Source of the DNA: Acidobacteriota bacterium
GTDB lineage: Bacteria > Acidobacteriota > Terriglobia > UBA7540
Assembly (NCBI GenBank): GCA_021789565.1
Contig: JAJYJL010000059.1
Coordinates: forward strand, 1-14,253
Length of the DNA: 14,253 bases
Reading direction: 5' to 3'
Shown: one piece after another, positions 6,531 through 13,995 of the stretch
Numbering within the stretch: the first letter of the stretch is position 1
How the letters are laid out: every line of letters starts with the position of its first letter
Translations under genes and position numbers: made by a program
Notes under the pieces: generated by a model
Seen by the model: the letters and a program-made list of their open reading frames with translations, nothing else
Told to the model about the DNA's origin: nothing
Database searches by the model: none

Positions 6531-8555
6531 ATGAATCAAGTCGGAGCCGTTGGGCTTATCGCCGCACTGGTATTTGCCATCTATGGGATGATCGCCGGCG
6601 CCATCGCCGGGAAGCTTCGAAGCCCCCGGATGCTGAAAAGCGCACAACGCGCCGTCCTGGGCTTTTTTGCCATGGCCACGCTGGCGGTGGTCTCCCTTGA
6701 GTACCTGATCCTCACCAATGATTTCCACAGCGCTTACGTGGCTTCGCACTCCAGCCGCGAGCTTCCTTTGCTTTACAAGATTCCGGTCCTGTGGTCAGGA
6801 CAGGAAGGCTCGTTGCTGTTCTGGACCTGGCTGCTTTCGATATACGTCGCCATGGCCGTCCTGCTGAACCGGCGGAAGAACCGCCAGTTGATGCCTTACA
6901 TCATCGCCATCTGCATGGGCGTGGCAACGTTTTTCACTCTGCTCACTTTCTGTGTGGCAAATCCCTTCAACCAACTTTCTCTGGCCACGGCGACCGGGGT
7001 GACGCCGTATGCTCCGCCGGATGGAAATGGGATGAACCCGTCCCTGCAGTTCCATTCGATGGTGATCCACCCGCCGATGCTCTATCTCGGATACGTCGGG
7101 ATGGCCATTCCCTTCGCCTTTGCCATGTCGGCCTTGATGACGCGCCAATTGGGTGACAACTGGATCCGCGTGACTCGCCGCTGGGTCATGGTGCCGTGGA
7201 TGTTCCTGGGCACCGGCATCGTACTGGGAGGCCTTTGGGCCTATCACGTTCTCGGCTGGGGCGGCTACTGGGCATGGGACCCGGTCGAGAACGCCTCGCT
7301 GCTGCCGTGGCTGGCCGGTACCGCCTTTCTCCACTCGGTGATGATCCAGGAAAAACGAGGCATGCTGAAAGTCTGGAACATGGTGCTGATCATCCTGACT
7401 TTCTTCCTCTCCATTTTTGGAACGTTCCTGACACGCAGTGGCATCATATCCTCGGTCCACGCATTTGCGAAGTCCGACATCGGCCCGTGGTTTTCCGTCT
7501 TTCTTGCCATCATCGCGGGTTTTTCTTTGACGGTGCTTTTTCTCCGCCTGGATTTCCTGAAAACCGAGAACCGGCTGGACGCCGTCGCCTCGCGCGAAAG
7601 CGGATTCCTGTTTAACAACTGGATCCTGCTGGCCGCCGTGCTGGCCGTACTGTGGGGCACCATCTTTCCGGTTGTCTCCAAGGCGATAGAAAACGTTACG
7701 GTGACCGTGGGACCGCCGTTCTTCAACAAGGTGATGATCCCCATCGGCCTTTTGCTGCTGTTCCTCACGGGCGCGGGGCCGCTGCTGGCCTGGAGGAAAA
7801 CTTCATTCCAGAGCATCAAGCGTAATTTCACCGTTCCTCTGATTTTTGCCGCCATCGTGGGTGGAATCCTATTTTATGTGGGCGTTCATCAGCTTTACAC
7901 CTGGATGTCTCTGTTCCTCTGCGCTTTTGTTGCCGCCAGCATTGTCGGGGAGTTTTACAAAGGCGCCCGCACGCGAATGAAGACCAGCAAGGAAAACTTC
8001 TTTTCGGCGGTTTACAACCTGACCATGCGGAACACCCGCCGGTATGGTGGTTACATTGTCCATTTCGGTATCGTTCTGATGTTTGTAGGGTTCGCCGGGC
8101 AGGCATTCAGATTTGAAACGCAAGGGCTGATGGGGCCGGGTGATCTTCTCCAGGCCAAAGACTATATGTTCCGCTGCGAAAGCATCGATGCCGGCAAGAA
8201 GGCCAACTACCAGTATGAGACCGTCGCTTTGAGTGTGACGAAAGATGGGCATTCCCTGGGAGTGATGGAACCGCAAAAACGTTTCTTTATCGCGGAGCAG
8301 CAGCCCTTGAGCCACGTCGCATTAAAATCGAACCTGGCCCGCGACCTTTACGTGGTGATGGCAGGCACAGATCCGGATTCAGGCAAAGCGATCATCCATG
8401 TGATCATCAATCCGCTGGTGCAGTGGGTGTGGATTGGCGGCATGATCGTTCTCTTAGGAACCATACTGGCACTGATCCCCAGCAGGATTGAGCGGCAGAT
8501 GGCGGATCTCCACAAGGACCAGCAGGTAGTTGCTGAGGCGCATCATGCCCGTTAG
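6531..8555 (+). CDS. ccmF: Cytochrome c heme lyase subunit CcmF
   Basis: A 674-residue polytopic inner-membrane protein of full family length, part of the complex that joins heme to the CxxCH motif of apocytochromes. The WWD heme-handling motif is WGGYWAWDPVENASLLPWL at 243-261. The four conserved histidines are visible: H180 in IHPPMLY, H268 in FLHSV, H310 in SSVHAFA and H511 in YIVHFG. H180 and H511 correspond to the heme b pair of the E. coli protein by motif position, H268 and H310 to the pair flanking the WWD loop. A soluble, probably periplasmic segment (about 525-625) precedes the final helix (629-650). The ATG is preceded by AAGGGGG about 12 bases upstream. The 3' end overlaps ccmH. 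Confidence 0.96.
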   Translation: MNQVGAVGLIAALVFAIYGMIAGAIAGKLRSPRMLKSAQRAVLGFFAMATLAVVSLEYLILTNDFHSAYVASHSSRELPLLYKIPVLWSGQEGSLLFWTWLLSIYVAMAVLLNRRKNRQLMPYIIAICMGVATFFTLLTFCVANPFNQLSLATATGVTPYAPPDGNGMNPSLQFHSMVIHPPMLYLGYVGMAIPFAFAMSALMTRQLGDNWIRVTRRWVMVPWMFLGTGIVLGGLWAYHVLGWGGYWAWDPVENASLLPWLAGTAFLHSVMIQEKRGMLKVWNMVLIILTFFLSIFGTFLTRSGIISSVHAFAKSDIGPWFSVFLAIIAGFSLTVLFLRLDFLKTENRLDAVASRESGFLFNNWILLAAVLAVLWGTIFPVVSKAIENVTVTVGPPFFNKVMIPIGLLLLFLTGAGPLLAWRKTSFQSIKRNFTVPLIFAAIVGGILFYVGVHQLYTWMSLFLCAFVAASIVGEFYKGARTRMKTSKENFFSAVYNLTMRNTRRYGGYIVHFGIVLMFVGFAGQAFRFETQGLMGPGDLLQAKDYMFRCESIDAGKKANYQYETVALSVTKDGHSLGVMEPQKRFFIAEQQPLSHVALKSNLARDLYVVMAGTDPDSGKAIIHVIINPLVQWVWIGGMIVLLGTILALIPSRIERQMADLHKDQQVVAEAHHAR

Positions 8556-9021
8556 CAGGTCCTTGAAAATTCTCGTGTTCTGTTTCGCTCTGGTCAACGT
8601 GGCCATGGCGGCGCAAACTCCCGGGCAGATTGAGAAGGACATTGGAGACAAGGTTTACTGCCTGTGCGGTTGCGTCACGACCCTGAATCATTGCCCGATG
8701 TTGCGTTGCGCAGAGAAAGAGGAAATGCGCGGGATTATCCGTGCGGACGTGGAACAAGGCAAAAGTGAGCCCGCCATTCTTCAGGACCTCGTAAACCGCT
8801 TCGGGGAAAAGGTGCTGGCCGCTCCGCCCGCGAGCGGGTTCAACCTGACGGCATGGGTTCTGCCGGGCATTGGACTTCTGATCGGCCTGCTACTGGCTAT
8901 GGCGATTGTCCGACGATGGCGGCGGCCGGCCGTTCAGGTGGCCGCCGCGTCAACAGCGCATCCCGTGGATGAAAGCGTTCGCAGCGCTGTGGAAGAGGAA
9001 ATGAAGAAGTACATTGATTGA
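8545..9021 (+). CDS. ccmH: CcmH-like protein with unusual cysteine cluster
   Basis: A 158-residue protein with a signal peptide (about residues 1-23), a periplasmic domain and one C-terminal helix (about 101-122), the layout of CcmH/Ccl2 proteins that reduce apocytochrome cysteines before heme ligation. After the Cys region the sequence follows the family: MRGIIRADVEQGKSEPAIL, then DLVNRFGEKVLAAPP. The active site differs: instead of LRCxxCQ there is C39-L-C41-G-C43 with further cysteines at C50 and C55 (HCPMLRC). The ATG at 8545 is preferred because TGAGG stands about 7 bases upstream; a TTG at 8530 is possible. It overlaps the ccmF 3' end by 11 bases, so the two are probably translationally coupled. 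A cytoplasmic tail of about 35 residues, ending EEEMKKYID, follows the helix. Confidence 0.87.
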   Translation: MPVSRSLKILVFCFALVNVAMAAQTPGQIEKDIGDKVYCLCGCVTTLNHCPMLRCAEKEEMRGIIRADVEQGKSEPAILQDLVNRFGEKVLAAPPASGFNLTAWVLPGIGLLIGLLLAMAIVRRWRRPAVQVAAASTAHPVDESVRSAVEEEMKKYID

Positions 9022-9062
9022 TCTGCTGATGGCAGCAGAAAACGATAAGCAAAGGCAAGAAG

Positions 9063-9515
9063 ATGGAACTGGGAATTGCAATCCTGCTGGTTATCGGGCT
9101 GGCCGTATTTACGGTGACGCCCCTGCTGGCTCCAGAAGGTCCCTCCGAAAGCGCCCTGCCAATTGATGTGACGCCGCTCACGGATTTAAAACGCCGGCGA
9201 ATGGTAGTCTACGAAAACCTGCAAGACTTGGAGTTCGAATATAAAGCCGGGAAGGTCGCTAAAGAAGACTACCAGTCCCTGCGGGAAAATCATCTGGCTG
9301 AAGCTGCGCAGCTGATGCTGGCCTCTCAGGAACAGGAAGAAATCACGGAACACGATCTGATGATTGAAAGACAAGTTGCAGAGCGGCGTGCGCAGAGGAA
9401 GTCCCAGCGCCCGGATCCCTACGTATGCCCCGAATGCGAGTTCGAAAATCCGCTGCCGGTGAAATTCTGCGGGAACTGCGGCAAAGAACTTCCACAGCAA
9501 ACTCGCAAGAACTAA
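9063..9515 (+). CDS. CcmI-like membrane protein with C-terminal zinc ribbon
   Basis: A 150-residue protein: one N-terminal helix (residues 3-23), a charged helical segment (about 41-115) and a C-terminal zinc ribbon with two CxxC knuckles, C122/C125 and C136/C139, ten residues apart. The segment with DLEFEYKAGKVAKEDY (55-70) has the pattern of the CcmI/CycH N-terminal region (helix, basic residues, 'LEFEY..GK...EDY..LR'). The periplasmic TPR domain that CcmI uses to bind apocytochrome is absent. By topology rules the charged part, with RRR right after the linker, would lie in the cytoplasm, fitting a zinc ribbon. Placed directly after ccmH, where ccmI stands in Proteobacteria. Role is inferred: a scaffold or partner of the heme lyase complex. 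The ribosome site is weak (AAAGGCAAG). It could instead be a general zinc-ribbon protein that merely travels with ccm. Confidence 0.75.
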   Translation: MELGIAILLVIGLAVFTVTPLLAPEGPSESALPIDVTPLTDLKRRRMVVYENLQDLEFEYKAGKVAKEDYQSLRENHLAEAAQLMLASQEQEEITEHDLMIERQVAERRAQRKSQRPDPYVCPECEFENPLPVKFCGNCGKELPQQTRKN

Positions 9516-9561
9516 GCCGGAGGTTTACGGCCCTCTCGCGGCGTTTTACAGAGTTGAGTTT

Positions 9562-10821
9562 TTGTTCAAAGTGAAAAGGAAAGTTACATTCGCGGTTGTG
9601 GCGGTTCTGGGTGTATTCACCGTCCTTTTGGGAACTCCCATTCGTTCTCTCGCAGCACGGATCCAGGGGCAGGTATCCAATGGCACCACCCAGCGCCCGC
9701 TGGCCCGCCAGAAAGTGGATGTGATCAGCCCCAGGAGCGGTATGGCCATGGTGGGTGAAGCTACCACCGATGCAAGCGGCCATTTTGCCATCAACGACAA
9801 TAAGATTGACACCAACGGATTTTATCTGCTGCAAACAACCTACGAAGGTGTGGACTACAATGCGCCGGTGCAGTTTGATCCCGCCGGGGATGCCGCCGTC
9901 AACGTCACTGCTTACGAGTCCACCAGCGAGAAGCCCGCGCTTCGGATCGATTCCGCCCGCGTCATTGTGCGCGCGGAAGGACCGCAGGCGCACATTCAGG
10001 AACTTTTTTCGGTTCAGAATCCATCGCAAAAGGCATATCGAAATCCCAAAGGGACCTTCTTCTTTCACGTCGCGCCCAGCGTGGGGAGCCCCACCGTGGC
10101 CGCCGTTGGGCTGATGGACATGCCCTTGCCCCAGAACCCTGAAAAGGGCAGGAAGCCCGGCGATTTTTACATAACCTATGCTTTGAAGCCCGGCAGGAAC
10201 GTGATGATGGTGGCGTACGATGCGGATTACAGTTCACAGCAGCTTACGCTGGACGATAGTGTCGCCTATCCAGTTGCACGCATACAGCTTTTTGTGATAC
10301 CTCCAGGACTTAGGGTCAAGTCGAAGCTGTTTTCTCCCGCCGGCCAGGATTCAGACACCGGCGCTCAAGTCTATGAGGCAAGTGGCTTGAAAGCGGGCGC
10401 AGAGTTCGCAGCCCAGATGGCAGGCCAGCCCGCTGCGCCCGGCCAAGAGTCGAACGTGAACCAGCATCAGGAAGAAACCCAGGTCAAGGTTGTTCCAGAC
10501 TCGATTACAGCCGTAGGCGTTCCATTTCTTCTCTGTTTTCTGCTGGTTTTGTTATGGGCGCTGGGAATCCGAGTAGCCAAGGATTGGCCCCGCTGGAAAG
10601 CCAGGCAACAAGGCAGTCCTGTGCAGAAGCAGTTTCGGGCCAAACTGGATACCTTGGTCAACTCCATTGCGGATATCGACGAACTGTACGCCTCTGGAAA
10701 AATCGCTGAAAAGAAATACTGGAAGGAACGCCTGGAACTGAAGGCGAAGGCCGTGGCCATTCTGAAAGGGGGCCCTTCCTCGAAATCCAAGCCTTATGCC
10801 TCCCGGGAATCACATCGCTAA
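9562..10821 (+). CDS. Exported membrane protein of unknown function in the ccm operon
   Basis: A 419-residue protein I cannot name. A signal peptide (about residues 1-32) leads into a carboxypeptidase-regulatory-like beta domain (about 33-120; QGQVSNGTTQRPLARQKVDV is a typical start), then a second beta-rich region (about 125-275), a Pro/Gln/Glu-rich linker, one transmembrane helix (about 315-337), and a basic cytoplasmic tail. In the tail DIDELYASGKIAEKKY (371-386) resembles the CcmI-like stretch of the preceding protein (D, Y, GK, A and Y align). It lies inside the operon, 46 bases after its neighbour, and overlaps ccmA by 26 bases, so a role in heme or apocytochrome handling is plausible but unproven. 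The start is uncertain: TTG at 9562 or GTG at 9571; neither has a good ribosome site. The second gives the cleaner signal peptide. Confidence 0.8.
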   Translation: MFKVKRKVTFAVVAVLGVFTVLLGTPIRSLAARIQGQVSNGTTQRPLARQKVDVISPRSGMAMVGEATTDASGHFAINDNKIDTNGFYLLQTTYEGVDYNAPVQFDPAGDAAVNVTAYESTSEKPALRIDSARVIVRAEGPQAHIQELFSVQNPSQKAYRNPKGTFFFHVAPSVGSPTVAAVGLMDMPLPQNPEKGRKPGDFYITYALKPGRNVMMVAYDADYSSQQLTLDDSVAYPVARIQLFVIPPGLRVKSKLFSPAGQDSDTGAQVYEASGLKAGAEFAAQMAGQPAAPGQESNVNQHQEETQVKVVPDSITAVGVPFLLCFLLVLLWALGIRVAKDWPRWKARQQGSPVQKQFRAKLDTLVNSIADIDELYASGKIAEKKYWKERLELKAKAVAILKGGPSSKSKPYASRESHR

Positions 10822-11530
10822 ACCGTCGCTGGAAGTCCGCAACGTTACCAAGTTTTTTGGCGACCTTGCCGCGCTCAAGGAAGTCACTCTGGGCATCCGT
10901 CGTGGAGAGTCGGCGCTTCTTTACGGCCCTAACGGCGCCGGCAAAACGACGCTGCTGCGAATGCTGGCATCGCTTGCGCGGCCCAGCTCCGGCGAGGTCC
11001 TTTTCGGCGGCAGGAATATCGAGCATGACGGGGCAAGCGCCAAGTCAGCCATCGGGTTTGTTTCGCATGCAACCTTCCTCTACGGGGAGCTGACGGTCCG
11101 GGAAAACCTGAAGTTTTTCGGCAGGCTTTTCGGACTCAGCCATCTTGAAAAACGGATCGATGCTGCGCTCGAAATGTTTGACATGCGCGCCCGTGAGGAC
11201 GTTTTTACGCGCGACCTTTCGCGCGGCCTGCAACAGCGCGCTTCCCTGGCGCGCGCTTTCCTGCACGAACCGGATTTCGTGATTCTCGACGAGCCGTTTA
11301 CGGGCCTCGATCACGAATCGGTGAAGAAACTTTCCGACCTGCTGCAGCGGCTTCCGGACCAGGGGAAGGCACTTCTGTTTTCAACCCACGACTTTGAGCA
11401 GGGGGCCGCGATCGCCAGCCGGCTGATCGCCCTGAAAGCCGGACGCGTCCGGTATAATGGCCCCCTGGATTCAGCGCCGTTTAAAATTCTCGGCATCGTG
11501 CGGGCCACCGGGCAGAATCACGATGAATAG
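10796..11530 (+). CDS. ccmA: Cytochrome c maturation ABC ATPase CcmA
   Basis: A 244-residue ABC ATPase, the cytoplasmic motor that with CcmB drives release of holo-CcmE from CcmC. Walker A is GPNGAGKTT (44-52), ABC signature LSRGLQQR (141-148), Walker B FVILDEP (161-167) with catalytic E166, and the switch His is H198 in STHD. The Q-loop region reads GFVSHATFLYGELT, with His-Ala where Gln is common. The LYGELTVRENL wording is typical of CcmA, and the gene sits directly before ccmB and ccmC. The ATG overlaps the previous gene by 26 bases and has no nearby Shine-Dalgarno, so translation is likely coupled. Confidence 0.94.
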   Translation: MPPGNHIAKPSLEVRNVTKFFGDLAALKEVTLGIRRGESALLYGPNGAGKTTLLRMLASLARPSSGEVLFGGRNIEHDGASAKSAIGFVSHATFLYGELTVRENLKFFGRLFGLSHLEKRIDAALEMFDMRAREDVFTRDLSRGLQQRASLARAFLHEPDFVILDEPFTGLDHESVKKLSDLLQRLPDQGKALLFSTHDFEQGAAIASRLIALKAGRVRYNGPLDSAPFKILGIVRATGQNHDE

Positions 11531-12200
11531 CCTGAAGATCATCTGGGGTATTCTGATGAAGGACCTTCGCGTCGAGTGGCGAAACCGCGAGACGCTGGCC
11601 TCGATGTGCGTCTTCGGGCTGCTGATCGTGTTCCTTTTCAACTTTGCGTTTGAAGCCGCACGTGAGGAAATGCTACGGCTGCTTCCCGCTGTGCTGTGGG
11701 TGGCGATTGCTTTTGCGGGCGTGCTGGGCTTTAACCGGGCATTCGCCTCGGAGCGCGAAAACGCCTGTCTGGAAGGCATGACTCTGGCGCCCGTTGACCC
11801 CAGCATGATTTTTGTGGGCAAGATGCTGGCCAACATGCTTTTTCTAGTCATTGCTGAAGTGGTGATGGCATTTGCAGCCGCGCTGTGGTTCAATTTCTCT
11901 TTTCTGCCGGCCCTTGGCCAGTTGCTTCTGATCGCTTTTTTCGGCACGCTGGGTTACGCGGCGCTGGGAACCATTTTCGGAGCGATTGCCGCCAACACGC
12001 GCATGCGCGAGGTGATGCTGACCGTCCTGCAATTTCCCATTGCATTCTGGATTCTGATGCTTTCCATTGATGCCACCAGCAGCGCCATGCGCGGAAACCC
12101 CGATGGCAACTGGCTTGGCGACGTGGCCCGGGTCGCGGGAATCAGTTTGATCTTTACGGTTGCTTCATTCCTGCTTTTCGAATACGTTTTGGAAGAGTAG
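11523..12200 (+). CDS. ccmB: Cytochrome c maturation permease CcmB
   Basis: A 225-residue inner-membrane protein, the usual family length (about 220), with six predicted helices, the membrane part of the CcmAB transporter module. The N-terminus (MNSLKIIWGILMKDLRVEWR) with a following RNRE is characteristic: an amphipathic segment before the first helix. ERENACLEGMTLAPVDPS (about residues 79-96) resembles the conserved cytoplasmic loop 'ER..G.LE...LSP' of the family. The ATG at 11523 overlaps the end of ccmA by 8 bases; the longer in-frame start at 11457 lies within ccmA and adds 22 residues with no family match. The hydrophobic C-terminus ends in EYVLEE. Confidence 0.93.
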   Translation: MNSLKIIWGILMKDLRVEWRNRETLASMCVFGLLIVFLFNFAFEAAREEMLRLLPAVLWVAIAFAGVLGFNRAFASERENACLEGMTLAPVDPSMIFVGKMLANMLFLVIAEVVMAFAAALWFNFSFLPALGQLLLIAFFGTLGYAALGTIFGAIAANTRMREVMLTVLQFPIAFWILMLSIDATSSAMRGNPDGNWLGDVARVAGISLIFTVASFLLFEYVLEE

Positions 12201-12281
12201 GTGGGAGCCATGCCGTTGCCGGGCCTGAAAAGGGCAGGCTGCTTTCACATTGTTGGGAGTGACTGACAGCAGAGGTTTTGA

Positions 12282-12980
12282 ATGAACAAGAAGTTTCCAA
12301 TGTGGCTGCACTTCGCCTTGACCCTCGTCGGGCTCGTGGTGACGCTCTACATGATTTTCCTCTACGCCCCGGAAGAAATGACCATGGGTGAAGTGCAGCG
12401 GATCTTTTATATCCACGTGCCGGCGGCCTGGGTGGCGCTGCTTGGATTTATCATCATCTTTATTTCCAGCATCGTCTATCTGATGAAGCGTTCACAGCCT
12501 GCCGATGAACTGGCGCATGCGACGGCGGAAGTCGGGTTCATTTTCTGCACCTGCGTGCTGGTGACGGGCCCGCTTTGGGCCAAGCCGGCCTGGGGCATTT
12601 GGTGGACCTGGGATGCACGGCTGACGCTGACGTTCCTTCTGTGGCTGCTCTACGTGGCTTACCTGATGTTAAGGAGTTATCTGGTCAATCCGGGACGAGC
12701 GGCCAACCTGTGCGCAGTGGTGGGAGTTATTGGTTTTGTGGACGTGCTCATCGACTACATGGCCATCCGGTGGTGGCGCACGCAGCACCCACAGCCCGTC
12801 GTTCTGGGTGGGCCCCAATCAGGTCTGGACCCGCGAATGCTGGCCACGCTTCTGGTTGCTGTGGGGGCCTTCACGATTTTTTTCTTCCTGCTGGTTCGAG
12901 TCCGATTGCAACTGGCGGTGATGCGAAGAGAACTCAGCGAGATTCGTCACGCCCTGGCGTTCAAACATTCGGAGGATTAG
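12282..12980 (+). CDS. ccmC: Heme-handling protein CcmC
   Basis: A 232-residue six-helix inner-membrane protein that collects heme and attaches it to CcmE. The WWD motif runs from about 103 to 124 and contains WGIWWTWDARLTLTFLLWLL. The two axial histidines are in the expected places: H45 in YIHVPAAW, and H169 in WWRTQHPQ, like the E. coli H60 and H184 sites. The wording DYMAIRWWRTQH is typical of CcmC and separates it from CcsA/ResC. The gene follows ccmB after 81 bases of non-coding DNA with no clear terminator or promoter. Its 3' end contains the ribosome site of ccmD (GGAGGA, 12971-12976). Confidence 0.96.
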   Translation: MNKKFPMWLHFALTLVGLVVTLYMIFLYAPEEMTMGEVQRIFYIHVPAAWVALLGFIIIFISSIVYLMKRSQPADELAHATAEVGFIFCTCVLVTGPLWAKPAWGIWWTWDARLTLTFLLWLLYVAYLMLRSYLVNPGRAANLCAVVGVIGFVDVLIDYMAIRWWRTQHPQPVVLGGPQSGLDPRMLATLLVAVGAFTIFFFLLVRVRLQLAVMRRELSEIRHALAFKHSED

Positions 12981-12981
12981 C

Positions 12982-13152
12982 ATGGTCAACAAATATCTTT
13001 TTCTGGCATATTCGTTTGTCTGGCTGATTTTTATGCTGTACACCTGGAACCTGAGCCGGCGGCAGACCCGCCTGAAAAAAGAGTTGGACGAAGTGAAGAA
13101 CAAGGTTCTTGAATCCGCTTCCACCATTTCCCCAGGCCCATCCGGCTCCTGA
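12982..13152 (+). CDS. ccmD: CcmD-like small membrane protein
   Basis: A 56-residue ORF starting one base after the ccmC stop codon, with an excellent Shine-Dalgarno GGAGGA five bases before the ATG. It begins MVNKYLFLAYSFVWLIFMLY, a single transmembrane helix (about residues 4-22), followed by TWNLSRRQTRLKKELDEVKN, a basic then coiled-coil-like cytoplasmic helix, and a short Ser/Pro-rich tail. Size, the YLFLAYSFVW pattern, topology and position right after ccmC all match CcmD, which stabilises the CcmC-CcmE interaction and helps release of holo-CcmE. Easily missed because of its length. Confidence 0.88.
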   Translation: MVNKYLFLAYSFVWLIFMLYTWNLSRRQTRLKKELDEVKNKVLESASTISPGPSGS

Positions 13153-13337
13153 CGGCGTCGCTGTTGACCTTTTTCAACCTGATGAAATGCGGAGTCGGCT
13201 TTCACGACCGGCGCTCTTCACGAGCCGCCGCCCATGCCGCCCGGACAGGTGTGTGACTTGTTGCAGAGGTATAAGGATACCAAAAGTAGCAGCAGGGCCT
13301 CACGGCCTGGCGCCCGCACGGCATCACCCATTGTTCG

Positions 13338-13979
13338 CTATTGTTGAACGCTGAACTGTGCCGGAGCGGCCAAATTGAAAGTCATTTCGGTTTCTGCCGG
13401 CAAATCGGTCTCTGCCGTCCCGGTGGCAAACGCTCCTGCTGTGCCCCCTGTCCCAGCCCTGCCGCCAATCATGGTAATGTTATGCCCTTGGTGAGATTTG
13501 TCTGAAACGATCCAGGTCTGGGTTGAAACGGGGGTTTGTTGCCCGCCATTCGGAGTGATGGAAGTCAGCACCAGCGAGATTTCGGCAGGCCGCTTCAGCC
13601 CACCTGAACTGACTTTATTGACCACACGGCCACCGACCAGGCTTCCACGGGGAGCCACGGTCACGCCCTCCACCACCAGTGGATCTGCCAGCACGCCATC
13701 AAAGGTGCTGCCCGCAGCCGTCGAGCTCGAATTGAGCTCAGTGGAAATCCGGACATCAATGGACGTGCCCGCCGGCACGGTGACGGTCCGAGGAGCGGCA
13801 TACGCTTCGGAGGTTTCGCGCTGGGAGGTGACAGACGTAATGAGTGATTCCGGGCCGGATGCTGCTCCCGCCTGGACGGCTTCGGGATTGTTCTCCTGGT
13901 TTCCGTTAGCCTGGCAACCAACCATTACCGCCAGGGTGAGCACGATCGCGAATGCCTGAATTGCTCTGTTCCTGTTCAA
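13338..13979 (-). CDS. Putative lipoprotein of unknown function
   Basis: A 213-residue exported protein. The N-terminus is basic (MNRNR), with a hydrophobic stretch and a lipobox ending VMVGC with C22 as likely lipid site. A low-complexity linker (about 23-60) is followed by a beta-rich domain (about 62-140), with TVTVPAGTSIDVRISTELNS and a later VAPRGSLVGGRVV; the pattern 'threshold-of-release' of charged strands is reminiscent of the beta-barrel part of VirB10/TrbI proteins, but I cannot confirm homology. A Gly/Ala/Thr-rich region (about 170-190) precedes the C-terminal strand ending FSVQQ. The start is TTG: GGAGGA lies six bases upstream, strong enough to decide it. It is convergent with the ccm operon and has a 15-base perfect inverted repeat in its leader. 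Function unknown. Confidence 0.8.
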   Translation of the reverse strand: MNRNRAIQAFAIVLTLAVMVGCQANGNQENNPEAVQAGAASGPESLITSVTSQRETSEAYAAPRTVTVPAGTSIDVRISTELNSSSTAAGSTFDGVLADPLVVEGVTVAPRGSLVGGRVVNKVSSGGLKRPAEISLVLTSITPNGGQQTPVSTQTWIVSDKSHQGHNITMIGGRAGTGGTAGAFATGTAETDLPAETEMTFNLAAPAQFSVQQ

Positions 13980-13995
13980 TTTGAATCCTCCAGCG

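Noticed and set aside
6795..7460. A 221-codon minus-strand open frame
   Set aside because: Antisense to the ccmF core that codes the WWD motif; rich in His, Arg and Gln as expected for a shadow.
13109..13354. An 81-codon plus-strand open frame after ccmC
   Set aside because: Overlaps ccmD in another frame, has no ribosome site and no recognisable motif; the region after ccmD is best read as a short convergent intergenic stretch.
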